Shown here one piece after another: positions 55,701-63,655 of a DNA stretch of 64,000 bases. Source of the DNA: Reticulitermes speratus (Eukaryota > Arthropoda > Insecta > Blattodea > Rhinotermitidae); the NCBI GenBank assembly GCA_021186555.1, contig JAJKFL010000003.1, forward strand, positions 46,039,908-46,103,907, read 5' to 3'. A program made the translations under genes and the position numbers. How positions within the stretch are numbered: the stretch's first letter is position 1; each line of letters begins with the position of its first letter. The notes beneath the pieces were generated by a model that was not told where the DNA came from, ran no database searches, and saw only the letters and a list, made by a program, of their open reading frames with translations.

Positions 55701-58700
55701 CAGTCTAAGGTGTGGGTCTGCGGCCGCTCGCTTACTGGCTGTGGGTTTAAATCCTGCCGGGGGCATTGATGTCTGTCTCTTTTGAGTGTTGTGTGTTGTC
55801 AGGTAGAGGTCTCTGGGATAGGCTGGTCCCTTATCCAGAGGAGTCCTACTGGTTGTGGTGTGTCTAAAAGTGTGATCGTGAAGCCTCAAAAAATGAGGCG
55901 ACTTAGGCCCCCAAGGGGCTGTCAAGCCATCGAAAGAAAAATGTCAAGACACAGTGATCTCTGTGCTTAATTCAGCACCACTATGTGAAGGCGTACATGG
56001 GGGTGGTGGTATAAGTCAGTGTATCCATAACATCAGCACCAGATGGTGAGTGTTCACCTTTGAGTCTTAGACACTATCATTTTTGGAAGGAGCCTACATA
56101 TCCATTAATAGGAGGCTGGATAAGCCCCAGAGCCAGTCTGGATACTGTGAAAAAAAGACAAATACCTTATTTTTACTGGCAAAGAAGCTCTCATTTCTCA
56201 TTCATCCAGCCCACCCCTAGTCACTATACCAACTAAGCTGTGCGACTGAGACAAGAATTTTATGAATTCTGAATGCAGATATTTCTCTTTATCTACCTCA
56301 CATATATTTGTATATTCATTCATTCTGTAGTCTGTCTTATGACAGGTCCGGAGCCTCTTCCAAAGCGAGTTCTCCACAGGGTGCGATCTAGTGCTTCCTC
56401 TTTCAATTTCCAGTATCTTTTCTTTTCCTTAATGTCATCCAGTAGCTGCTTACGTCTTCTCCCTCGTCGTCCCGTCATTTCTATCCTTCCTTCTAACTTT
56501 CCTTCAATCACGTGTTTCAGAAGGCAGTTTCTACGCAAGATGTGACCAATCCAGTTAGCCTTTCTTCTTTTTATTTTATGTAGGATATTCCTCTCCTCCT
56601 TGACTCTGTGTAATACTTCTTCATTTCTCACATGATCGGTCCAACTGATCTTCTCCATTCTTCTCCAGCACCACATTTTAAAACTTTCCAGATACTTCTT
56701 ATCTACTTTCCGAAGTGTCCACGTTTCAGCACCATACAAAGCTATGCTCCAAATGTAGCACTTTACTAGTTTCTTCCTTAAATTTAATTACAGTTTGCTG
56801 GTGAAAAGATTTTTCTTCTTGTTGAATGCTGCTTTTACCATGGCAATTCTGGATTTAATTTCACGTGTACACCTTGCATCACTTGTTATCATGCTACCCA
56901 AATAATTGAAATATTCCACATTCTCCAATTGTTTTTGATCTATCATAATTTTCATTGGGGATGGTTGCCTTGAGACTTTCATTACTTTAGTTTTTCCCAC
57001 ATTCATTTCCATTCCATAGCGTCTTCCAATTTCAATTAGTCTATCAATCATGCCCTGTAGCACCTTTTCTTCCCTAGCCAATAGCACAAGGTCATCTGCA
57101 TATTTCACAGTGCGAATTACTTGTCCTCCTATTTTGAAGTCTCCAAACCCTTCAAGAGCTTCCTTGGTAAGGTACTTGCTGTATAAGTTGAACAGAATCG
57201 GTGACAAGCAGCAACCTTGTCTAACTCCTCTTCCAATCTTCACACTTCTCGCCTCCCCTTGGTCCAGTCGTATTTTGACACTCTGTTCCATGCACAATTT
57301 GCTGATCAATCTTCTTTCGCGCCAGTCTATCCCAATACCTTTTAGGATTTGCATTAAATTGGTCCATTTGACACGGTCAAATGCCTTCTGCCAGTCTATG
57401 AAGCAAGCACACAATTCCCCATCTATGACCAAGGTTCGTTCTGATATTATTCTCAGCATCCCAATTGCAACCCTAGTTGCTGTTCCTCTTCTAAATCCAA
57501 GCTGATCTTCTCCAAGTTCATCTTCAATTTTCCTCTCAATCCTTCTTCTAAGTATCCTCGCTACTATCTTTGCTGCATGAGTGATGATGCTGATTGTGCG
57601 ATGGTTGCTGCATTTTGTAGCTTTGGGCTTCTTCTTTAAGGCAATCATTGTAACTTCAATAAACTCTCTGGGCCATTCTCCAGTTACAATATGCTGTTGA
57701 TCATCTGTGTCATTAGCCTTAGACCACCTTCTCCCAACAATTTGAGTACATCCCCAGGTACATCATCATCTCCTGTAGCCTTCTTGTCCCTCATCTCCTT
57801 GATAGATTTTTCCACTTCACTTTGCAAAATATAAGGGCCTTTCTCGTCTTCATCTACTATATCTTCAGGTTTGACGTCTAGATGTTCTGGTCGATTAGCT
57901 CGATCGTAGAGCTCTGTGATATAATTCTCCCAAATTTGTAGTACTCTTCTCTGATTTATTATTATATTGCCTTGAGAGTCTTCGATGCCAATATTTTGAA
58001 TCCCATGGTTTTCTTTCCAACCTAGTTCCTTTGTCTTCGTGTACATTAAATCATAACGTCCTATTCTTTGAAATTCTATGATCTCGTCGCATATACTCTC
58101 TAGATATTCCTTCTTGGCGTTGTCCGTGACTCTTTTCAATTCGTTCCTCAGTCTTCTGTAGTTCTTCCTTCCTTCTTCATTATTGACATTCTTCCATTTC
58201 CTTCATTCATCCATTTTACTGATCATCTCCTGTGTAATGCATGGCTTTCTTGCTCTTCTCTCGACTTTTCCAACCAAACCACTCATAGTATCTAACACAC
58301 ACTTCTTGATATTGTTCCACTGCACTTCCACATTCCCACTTTCACATTTGATTGCACCAATCTTTTCTTCTAGTCTATCGCATACTACCTGTCGTTGAGC
58401 ATACAGCTTCTCCAAATCCCATCTTGGTTTTTTCTTGTGGAACCTCATGATCTTCTTCAATCTGGTGCAGATCTTTGCAACCAGTAAATTGTGGTCAGAG
58501 TCAATATCTGCTCCAGGCAGTGTCTGCACATCCTTCACACTGTTCATGAATCGCTGTTTCACTAGTACATAGTCCAGCTGATATCGATTCCTATCTCCTG
58601 GTGATTTCCACATGTACAATCTTCTTTTAGGTTTTTTGAACCATGTGTTTGTTATAACAAGTCCATTTCTTTCACAGAAGCCAATAAGCATTTGACCTCT

Positions 58701-61700
58701 CTGATTCCTCCTTCCCAGTCCATATGGTCCAACAGTGTTGTGATGTGCTTTATCTCCAACCACTCTGTTCCAATCTCCCATTATAATCGTGTTTGTCGCA
58801 CCCTTTCCATCCTCTTCAAGAATTTCTTCAATTATATCATACAACTCTTCCACTTTGTCATCTTCATAGTCCGATGTTGGCATGTACACTTGCACTATCA
58901 AAATACTTACCGGTTCTGCCTGCAATTTAATAGCAATGATTCTGTCACTGTACACACTCTTCTTAACAACACTTTTCACTACGCTTTTATGCACTACTAT
59001 TGCTACGCCTCTTTCAGCACTGTCACCCCGGAATAATACACTGTATAATCACCACTTTTTATTTCACCTTGACCCTTCCACCGCACTTCACTAACACCTA
59101 GCACAGACACTGCGTTCTTCTGCATCTCTTTCTTCAAATATTCGAGTTTTCCTCCTTGATTCAAGGTCCTTACGTTCCAAGTGCCTATTTTGAAGCTGTT
59201 ATGTTCATTCGGTGTCTTCTGCTTTTGTCTGTAGTCATTACCGTGTGGTGTCTCCCCTAGAAACACTCCCCCCCGGAGATCCGAATGGGGGAGTAGTTTA
59301 CCTCCGGAATGTTTTGTCTCCAGAGGAAGCATCTCGCATTTGGCATTTTTCTCTGTTTCTGGAAGAGACTATCCAGGAAAAGTAATAATGTGGTAGTTTT
59401 TCCATTTGCTTTCCACATCGCAGTACAGCAGCCGTTCAGACCACTCTGGTCACGCCTGTTACTACACGATCATGAACCATCTCAAGCATCATTTGCTCTG
59501 TGCTTTATGTCGCTACTGATGTCGCTGCTTCCGGCATCAGGGGAGTTTTTATTCGGTTTCCCATCTCCTAGGCATCTCTCTTCGTCTGGTTCCTACCCTT
59601 TTGATCTGTCTGGCTTGGGAGACCCTACTGGTAGCAATGCTACCGCCGGCTTAGCTCTCAGGGTCACTGGAACTCACAAGCCCCTCTACCACGGCAAGGT
59701 GAAGATACCAACAAAGGGGATTTGTATATATATTTTTTTAAATATATTGTACATAATTGGCACAAAACAGCCTTTTATAAATCTGTACATTTGCAGCTGC
59801 TATGCAGCACGAAATTACCTACATTTTACAATTTGGTTTTTTTAGTGTTTTCATTTTCAGCTCTGGTGGTAATGTCTGGGCAATATGCTTGCGATTATAA
59901 TTACTGGCCTCACATATTTTAATTTAATATACAGCTGATTGTCACAGTTGGGTGACCAGGACTGGCTGCTGCTTTATATTTGGAAGGTGCCAGGTTCTTG
60001 GTCGAGGGGTCAGATATCCTGATTGAGGTTTTTATTTCTTTCATAAAACACCTTGTGGAGACTGCTGGCATCTTGCTTTAAAATAGGTCACAAGTATCTC
60101 AGTTCACATCTTTATATTCATTACTTACAAACCACGTTACTAATTGACACTTCACACCATAGGTAGTTGAAGAGTCATTGTTAAATGAGAATAATATGTC
60201 TAAAGTATTTTCAGAAACAAGTTATATTCACAGTTCAGACCGATAGTATGTCTAAGATTCTGGATGATTTAAAGTTGCCATTTTAATTATGTGACTCATA
60301 CATTATTGGTTTCAAATGACTCTCTACAAAGAAGTACAATTCAATACCTACAATACAAAATTTATCAAAACCAAGTCAATATGGTGGTGAAATATGTAGA
60401 AATACACAACCTCCTTATTCGGCTTCAGTTTTATTTACCGTATATTCTCGAATCTAATCCGCACTTTTTTTACAGTTTTAGAGGGCTAAAAAATCAGATG
60501 CGGATTAGATTCGCGGTCTAGAGCTGGATTTTGGAAAAATGATTGAGCTGCTGTACAATATAACAATAACGTAATTAACGTAATTAATAAACAACGTAAG
60601 AACAATACAATACAATAATCTATTATTTTATTATTTATTATTATAATTTATTATTCATCAGACTCGCCGTCATCACTCATAATTCGAGGAATGTTCAAAG
60701 ATCTGGCCTTCTTTATCGCCTCCTCGCGAGTAGATCATAACTCACAAACAGTCCAGTCTTGCGTCTCTCTTGAAAAAACGTGAAGACTGCATCATCAATT
60801 TCAGGAAATCGTCCTTTCTTGGGTCCAGTGAATTTCCTTCGTGACGCCTCACACCCGCTGATCGCTGCCTTGTGTTTCCGCCATAGTCGAACGTTGCTTT
60901 CATCAACTCCAAAAATTGCAGCGGCTTTGCGGTTTCCATTCTCCTCTGCGCACCGAATAACTTCACGTTTGAACTTTGCCGTATATGAGAGTCGTTTAGA
61001 TTTCAGGTGTCCCTCTTCCATAACTACGGTACACGACAAATTGGAACAAGCACCTCCCACGTTTCAACAACTAAAGATCAGCTGGCTTCAGACGAGATTG
61101 CGCACGTCTGTTGAGAAAGGCCCCGCCTCTATCGGTATGACTCATCGGCCACAGGCGTAGCGTCGGATTTTAACGCATTGGTAACATCCAATATTATTCA
61201 ATCAGTCGCCCCGTGGGCAAGGGGTGGTTGAAGGAAAGGTGCGGATTAGAATCGCGAACTAACTTTTTTCGTTTAAGAAGTCGCCAAAAACTGGGTGCGG
61301 ATTAGATTCGGGTGCGGTTTAGATTCGAGAATATACGGTAGTATGTGTAAAGAAACCACAAAAGGAATGTATGTGGCATGTACAACTGAAACCTGTTCAA
61401 GGGTGTTTAAGAATGAAAGTATTGCAACAGCTAGAAAAAATCACCACAGGCATGCAGACACAAGCCCATTTACACACAAGTCAGCTTATCCCATTTGCAT
61501 AAAATTGCTTCGGCTGCTGCCTAAACCACTCTACCACAGCTGAAGCATGTGTCAGTACAATGATATTGACTGTGTTCTTTGACATTGAGGGACCCCTGGT
61601 GCTGGATTTCAAATTCATGTACTGACACCATCAATGCAACCATTACTGTCAAAGTTGAAAAGCTGCATACCAAAGTCAAAAACAAATGTCTCGGTAAAAC

Positions 61701-63436
61701 TGCTGAGTGCGTCATCCTGCTACATGACAATATCTGTCTTTATATGGCCCAATTGAATGCCATACGATGGCAAGTGATCAAATATTGTGCATACAGCCAT
61801 GTGATTTTTACATGTTTGGATTCTTAAAGAAAGTCCTCAAATTCTGGGCATTCATGTCAGACAGTGATGTGCAGGAGGCTGTGATGCAGTGATTTAGACA
61901 ACTGCCCAAGGAATTCTTTGCAAACAGCAAGTGCCAACATGTGCATCAGTGGGAATTGTCTAAGCACCTATGGTGGTTTTTTCTGTTGCAATACCTTCAC
62001 CCGTGAGCATCCTCAAATGAGTTTGTCTTGCATGCCTCATAAAATGTCAGGTATGCTATCATTTGGAATAGTAGGCATAAGTGATGTAAACTCAATGTAC
62101 ACAGTAGTAGAGCCTGGTGTGTATGTGTGTGTGTGTGCGTGCGTGAGCGCATACACGCGCACTTGTCCATGTTTACACTGGTGGGATTGTTTGCCAAAAA
62201 GACAGGAATCATTTTAATGGAGACAAATATTCTTGCGCTAGCATTCAGATATGCTCACTTATTTGCATATTCACTGACTTACACATGTGACACATATGCA
62301 TACACTCATTCTTTAAATCTCTCTGATGACACAAAATGTACAATGCATTCATGACTCCAATTTTGACAAGAAAATTCTGTTGCAGGTGCAGCTCACAAAC
62401 ATTATAAAATGGCAATTTTAAAGGTGGTTCCTTTTTTGCAGTCCTTATGATAAACACATCCATTAAATTTCAGATGCTGAAAATGTAAAAATCATTGAAA
62501 CTAATCTGAAAAATATGGAAGTTTCACTGGGCGACAGCGTAAACTTGACCTGTAGGTCAACTGGAAAGCCAGAACCAGAAACCCTGTGGTACAAGGTAGG
62601 TACTCAAATGGCTAAACAATCAATGTACAAAGTGTTTAAACATCCCTGCAGTATGTTCATTTCCTGGATAATTGTGTTCAGCCTCAACTACCATATGCAG
62701 ATTGGATGTTCAACTCTGTAAAACACAGTAGCGGTTACCTGTAAGATCGGAATTAATGTTACAGGAACTCTGTACGTTGTATACAGATTATATTTATTTT
62801 ATTTATTACGTGGTATAGTGGGAATGCAGTGAGTATGGAAAATGGAAATACAAGTCCTGTGGAATTTATTTTTATTATTTATTTTCACTTCAAATTGTAA
62901 TTCAATGCCGAAAAAAATGTGACCAGTCAGATGCAGCATAAGAGTAGACACGCAAGGAGTGTTTCATCATCGTATATAGAGTACTGTAGTGTTAACTCAC
63001 AGGGCAAGTCAAGCCTGTCACTGCACGAAGACTGGATCACTTGCCTATAGCCAGCAGCATGCAGTGTAAATGTCTTTGCCTGTATGTTTTCATTTGCTCC
63101 ACTTTAAATGTTCAGAGGTATGTAAGATTTCATCATGAGTACAACATGTTTATATTTTTCTACATATTATTACACTGTTCCGCCTTGCTCATGTTCCAAA
63201 TTTAATTCATGCATCATTGAAGCCATTATTATTACATCAGTTGTTATTTAAGTTATTTTATTTAATTTTGATGTAGGGTGGAGAGCTTGTAGTTAATGAC
63301 ACAACAGTGGAACTGACAGAGAGAAATCAGTCACTGAAGATTGTACTGATCAAACCGGAAAATGAAGGAAAGTACAGTTGTGTGGTGAAGAATAGACTGC
63401 ACCAGGAATCAGCACAAGGATATGTGACAATCGCGG
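36794..63436 (+). CDS. Pvr: Pvr-like receptor tyrosine kinase (PDGF/VEGF receptor-related), extracellular part; 3' end outside window
   Basis: Twelve exons were traced: 36794-36851, 40993-41102, 44389-44569, 45706-45851, 48584-48749, 51079-51384, 52595-52770, 54205-54343, 54650-54835, 55515-55664, 62474-62595, 63277-63436. Splice phases agree at every junction. The order is a signal peptide, then Ig domains resembling VEGFR D1 (exons 2-3), D3 (4-5), D4 (6), D5 (7-8), D6 (9-10) and D7 (11-12). D7 has the ...PEPETLWYK...NEGKYSC pattern, D5 the extra cysteines after W, and D4 lacks the disulfide, all as in class V receptors. I found no D2 exon in the 1.1 kb between exons 3 and 4. The transmembrane helix and split kinase are not in the window. 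Pvr binds PVF ligands at the cell surface and controls haemocyte survival, migration and epithelial closure in Drosophila. A PDGFR or other Ig receptor is less likely. Confidence 0.82.
37850..37925 (+). mobile_element. SINE family B, 3' end
   Basis: It matches the 3' segment of the copy at 28358-28632 (GTGCGTCCATAGCGTCAGCT, GCGGGGCCCTTCA), ending in an A-tail. Confidence 0.7.
38221..38268. repeat. 24-bp tandem duplication
   Basis: Two identical 24-bp units start CACAGGCCTGCTGTGTAAAC. Confidence 0.9.
38623..38830 (-). mobile_element. SINE (family A-like), antisense
   Basis: Minus strand: a CCGGGGAAATGTGTTTCGAT-type head, then a body with CAGCCCTGGGACCCA and a GAGGCATGTTTGCCCGGGAG segment matching the family A centre. 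Confidence 0.5.
39014..39112. mobile_element. foldback (hairpin) element
   Basis: Nearly perfect arms of about 46 bp (39014-39060 and 39067-39112), with core AAAGACGTAGCTCCGACAT, flank a 6-base loop. Confidence 0.85.
40140..40180. repeat. 20-bp tandem duplication
   Basis: Two copies of TTCATTCCAAATAAAGACCA stand back to back. Confidence 0.9.
40993..41102 (+). CDS. Pvr: Pvr-like exon 2: first half of Ig D1
   Basis: The acceptor CCCATACAG precedes 40993, joining in phase 1 to make Glu. It encodes ERQIEQQITTPGATIELNC and VCWCYP, like the C...W.WP of VEGFR D1. The 3' end is uncertain: GTAGTT at 41103 gives the phase 0 needed by exon 3 but is a weak donor. Confidence 0.65.
41103..41936 (+). other. 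intron 2 of the Pvr-like gene, left part
   Basis: AT-rich sequence. CACTGGGCAACAAATTTTAA at about 41735-41754 could mark an end of the inserted element to the right, but no inverted partner was found. Confidence 0.35.
41937..43713 (-). pseudogene. transposon-like uncharacterised multi-copy gene family member, frameshifted
   Basis: Three minus-strand segments (43713-43417, 43392-42703, 42734-41937) together resemble a protein family I recall as repeated, uncharacterised copies in arthropod and cnidarian genomes. I cannot name a Pfam domain. The N-terminus starts MPRKCVNRSDSFCYVCGK with CxxC pairs suggesting a zinc-binding domain. An acidic linker (IEDDDEDEECSN) lies in the middle. The C-terminal part contains TKFCCFICEWDSRA, LPPLHVKLGLMKNFVKAM and DEHGERFHQTIAEIENRYQG. 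Segments 1 and 2 are in the same register, but the stretch between them (about 43415-43330) reads in another frame; segment 3 is shifted again. It is therefore dead. It sits antisense in intron 2 of the Pvr-like gene. Inverted ends were not found, so its transposon nature is inference. Confidence 0.75.
43714..44388 (+). other. intron 2 of the Pvr-like gene, right part
   Basis: A short SINE family A 3' relic (GGTTAGGAATGCGTGGAGCT) lies near 44172. Otherwise unique AT-rich DNA up to the acceptor of exon 3. Confidence 0.4.
44389..44569 (+). CDS. Pvr: Pvr-like exon 3: second half of Ig D1
   Basis: The acceptor TTTATTTCAG precedes the exon and the donor AAAG|GTCAGT follows it, phase 0 to 1. It contains GILIIRGVTYDDKGYYFC, the F-strand YxC motif of an Ig fold. 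Confidence 0.8.
44570..45705 (+). other. intron 3 of the Pvr-like gene, with a hammerhead-like relic
   Basis: An Ig D2 exon would be expected here but none is visible. On the minus strand, 44824-44858 reads CCTGAGGA, GGCTT...AAGCC, GAAACATTT: a hammerhead-like order with weak flanking helices. A G-run lies at 45198-45216. Confidence 0.5.
45706..45851 (+). CDS. Pvr: Pvr-like exon 4: first half of Ig D3-like domain
   Basis: The acceptor is ATTGCAG and the donor GTATGTGAG, phase 1 to 0. It encodes KNLVLTCKGLAVKG and FQVMWLKLKRQ, resembling the B- and C-strands of VEGFR D3 rather than D2. Confidence 0.8.
46354..46527. mobile_element. MITE of the GGTCTTCTGG family
   Basis: The left end GGTCTTCTGGAATGTAAAGT and the right end TTACATCCCAGAAGACAATA are inverted repeats. 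It lies in intron 4 of the Pvr-like gene. Confidence 0.7.
46640..47260 (-). mobile_element. LINE 3' end with CA-repeat tail
   Basis: On the minus strand a coding end at about 47250-47130 reads KTMLRNYLVKNAFYSIDEFL, the typical C-terminus of a LINE reverse transcriptase protein, then a 3' UTR (GAATTCCCTATCCAATGCCA) and a (TG)n / (TATG)n tail at about 46794-46719. The related fragment at 49940-50480 carries the same C-terminal pattern. Confidence 0.7.
46719..46796. repeat. (CATA)n(CA)n microsatellite
   Basis: About 60 bases of pure CA dinucleotides follow a CATA run. The minus-strand frames with long VCVCVC tracts are artefacts of it. Confidence 0.95.
47261..48583 (+). other. intron 4 of the Pvr-like gene, right part
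   Basis: At 48103-48142 there is a tiny LINE 3' scrap (TTAGCTTCTCAAGAAGGGCC). A (TA)n run lies at 48438-48462. No gene. Confidence 0.5.
48584..48749 (+). CDS. Pvr: Pvr-like exon 5: second half of Ig D3-like domain
   Basis: The acceptor is TTTTACTTCAG and the donor GTGAGTGAG, phase 0 to 1. TTLWIGNVTESENGTYTC is the E-F strand region, with a potential N-glycosylation site (NVT and NGT). Confidence 0.8.
48750..49935 (+). other. intron 5 of the Pvr-like gene, left part
   Basis: AT-rich, with no coding evidence beyond the donor of exon 5. Confidence 0.45.
49940..50480 (-). mobile_element. LINE reverse-transcriptase C-terminus and 3' UTR
   Basis: Minus-strand translation of about 50430-50155 gives YCFGIKVFNNLPSHVKDLS, then FKSALKSFVRLNSFYSLDKY and a stop: the conserved C-terminal block of a LINE protein. 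One stop interrupts the upstream part. It is a 5'-truncated copy in intron 5. Confidence 0.8.
50620..50840 (+). mobile_element. SINE family B
   Basis: The head GGCTGTGCCATTACTCAGGC with GGGTTCAATCCCTGG (B-box) is followed by TTTTTCTCCGAGTATTTCTG. It parallels the copy at 28358-28632. The plus-strand frames are spurious. Confidence 0.75.
51079..51384 (+). CDS. Pvr: Pvr-like exon 6: Ig D4-like domain without disulfide
   Basis: A single exon from acceptor TTTCTGGCAG to donor GTAAGA, phase 1 to 1. It encodes a complete Ig domain (NVTLNWYGPHG, then VSDVTVRDAGVYRLDAYNS). Neither the B-strand nor the F-strand cysteine is present, as in D4 of vertebrate class III/V receptors. Confidence 0.85.
51385..52594 (+). 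other. intron 6 of the Pvr-like gene
   Basis: AT-rich; no repeat with definable ends and no gene. Confidence 0.45.
52595..52770 (+). CDS. Pvr: Pvr-like exon 7: first half of Ig D5-like domain
   Basis: The acceptor is TTAATTCCAG and the donor GTAAGTAA, phase 1 to 0. VSFSCVVWSPKPVEIKW is followed by two additional cysteines (MC, DCY), as in VEGFR D5. Confidence 0.8.
52771..54204 (+). other. intron 7 of the Pvr-like gene
   Basis: It contains an (ATC)n microsatellite (about 53833-53872) and a MITE (53636-53779). No coding evidence. Confidence 0.5.
53636..53779. mobile_element. MITE of the GGTCTTCTGG family
   Basis: The left end TGATGGTCTTCGGGGTTTCC and the right end (AACCCAGAAGATCGTCATT) are imperfect inverted repeats. 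Confidence 0.65.
54205..54343 (+). CDS. Pvr: Pvr-like exon 8: second half of Ig D5-like domain
   Basis: The acceptor is ATGTTCCAG and the donor GTAAGCC, phase 0 to 1. It contains NITQGILQCVANNSFGSGND, the F/G-strand region with C and an N-glycosylation site. Confidence 0.8.
54650..54835 (+). CDS. Pvr: Pvr-like exon 9: first half of Ig D6-like domain
   Basis: The acceptor is GACCTTACAG and the donor is the weak GTTGTT, phase 1 to 1. It encodes VVEGDNFTLKCASS, then HPQWRKQNVTD (core Trp). It joins in frame to exon 10. Confidence 0.75.
54836..55514 (+). other. intron 9 of the Pvr-like gene
   Basis: AT-rich, with a short ATTC-type simple repeat near 55100-55122. No further signal. Confidence 0.45.
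55515..55664 (+). CDS. Pvr: Pvr-like exon 10: second half of Ig D6-like domain
   Basis: The acceptor is ATGTTGGCAG and the donor GTAAGTAA, phase 1 to 1. LEFSNVTKEQHTAEYVC gives the closing Cys. A 6.8-kb transposon-filled intron follows. Confidence 0.8.
55679..55955 (+). mobile_element. SINE family C, full-length
   Basis: The tRNA-like head GGCCGATCCCAGTGGCCGTG and TGTGGGTTTAAATCCTGCCG is followed by GTGTGATCGTGAAGCCTC and GGCGACTTAGGCCCCCAAGG, ending A-rich near 55940. It lies directly after the exon 10 donor, in intron 10. Confidence 0.85.
55985..56275 (-). mobile_element. SINE (family A-like), antisense
   Basis: Minus strand: the tRNA-like end is near 56250, then GACTGGCTCTGGGGCTTATC and CAGCCTCCTATTAATGG as in the family A centre, then a divergent 3' part. 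Confidence 0.6.
56316..59719 (-). mobile_element. RTE-type LINE, 3.4 kb, near full length
   Basis: This is a minus-strand element in intron 10 of the Pvr-like gene, flanked by ATTTGTATAT on both sides (56306-56315 and 59720-59729), a likely target duplication. It has about 390 bp of 5' UTR, an endonuclease/reverse-transcriptase frame and a very short 3' end with (GAAT)n. The length is normal for the RTE/BovB group. Confidence 0.85.
56320..59332 (-). pseudogene. RTE-type endonuclease/reverse transcriptase, broken
   Basis: Read 59332 to 56320, the endonuclease shows KIGTWNVRTLNQGGK, LGVSEVRWKGQG, IIMGDWNRVVGD, YQLDYVLVKQ and DSDHNLL (catalytic Asp/His), in two frames (59332-59003 and 58994-58203). 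The linker is at 58139-57684. The reverse transcriptase at 57648-56788 shows EDQLGFRRGTATR, FIDWQKAFDRV, GVRQGCCLSPILFNLYS and VKYADDLVLLA (YADD active site). A C-terminal domain is at 56739-56320 (MYGAETWTLRK, RRKANWIGHILRRN). At least two frameshifts and two stops break the frame. Related genomic copies are often annotated as 'craniofacial development protein 2-like'. It is a relatively young but inactive copy. Confidence 0.9.
59730..60435 (+). other. intron 10 of the Pvr-like gene between LINE and pogo-like element
   Basis: AT-rich. A weak tRNA-like scrap (GGAAGGTGCCAGGTTCTTGG) lies near 59980. No gene. Confidence 0.4.
60438..61338 (-). mobile_element. pogo-like DNA transposon, internally deleted (0.9 kb)
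   Basis: The ends are inverted (CCGTATATTCTCGAATCTAA on the left, its complement on the right, one mismatch within the next bases) and flanked by TA (60436-60437, 61339-61340). It is too short for a full transposase of about 500-600 codons. Confidence 0.85.
60665..61060 (-). pseudogene. remnant of pogo-like transposase (DNA-binding part)
   Basis: From MEEGH (about 61021) the frame encodes LSYTAKFKREVIRCAEENGN and AAIFGVDESNVRLWRKHKAA, the Brinker/Psq-type helix-turn-helix of pogo-like proteins, then FTFFQERRKTGLFVSYDLL, the start of a CENP-B-type helix-turn-helix. A one-base shift near 60735 breaks the frame. Beyond it, EEAIKKARSLNIPRIMSDDG and a stop near 60655 follow, apparently fusing the N-terminal part to the acidic C-terminus. 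The DDE catalytic core is deleted. Confidence 0.8.
61553..61960 (+). pseudogene. decayed mariner transposase fragment
   Basis: Plus-strand reading gives ILTVFFDIEGPLVLDFKF, then shifted pieces matching the HHDNA region only weakly, then FGFLKKVLKFWAFMSDSDVQ and LPKEFFANSKCQH, the C-terminal part of another mariner lineage. Many stops and frameshifts; much older than the copy at 32211-33543. Confidence 0.7.
61961..62473 (+). other. intron 10 of the Pvr-like gene, right end
   Basis: A (GT)n-rich run lies at about 62118-62140. No gene. Confidence 0.45.
62474..62595 (+). CDS. Pvr: Pvr-like exon 11: first half of Ig D7-like domain
   Basis: The acceptor is TAAATTTCAG and the donor GTAGGTAC, phase 1 to 0. 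VSLGDSVNLTCRSTGKPEPE followed by LWYK closely resembles the start of VEGFR D7 (I-set). Confidence 0.85.
62596..63276 (+). other. intron 11 of the Pvr-like gene
   Basis: AT-rich; no repeat with clear ends and no coding evidence. Confidence 0.45.
63277..63436 (+). CDS. Pvr: Pvr-like exon 12: second half of Ig D7-like domain
   Basis: The acceptor is TTTGATGTAG and the donor GTGAGGGAG, phase 0 to 1. LKIVLIKPENEGKYSCVV gives the F-strand. The next exon, expected to carry the juxtamembrane and transmembrane region, is beyond the window. Confidence 0.85.
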
Positions 63437-63655
63437 GTGAGGGAGAGCGCACTATATTTTACAGTGATGGTTCAGATCATACAGAATACTTTTTTTTGTT
63501 CTATGTATTGTACAAACAATAGTAACTGAAAATTATCCAACTTTGCAGTAGAAGAATGAAGTTGCCTTTGTGTACTATTATTTCACATGACATTGGGAGT
63601 GGCTTCTTGCATTTTGAATTGTAAATTTAATGCTACATATTAAATTAAGTTACAG

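Noticed and set aside
57050-57505. 151-residue plus-strand frame
   Set aside because: Antisense shadow of the RTE reverse transcriptase.
59309-59845. 178-residue plus-strand frame
   Set aside because: Antisense to the 5' UTR of the RTE element and running past its end.
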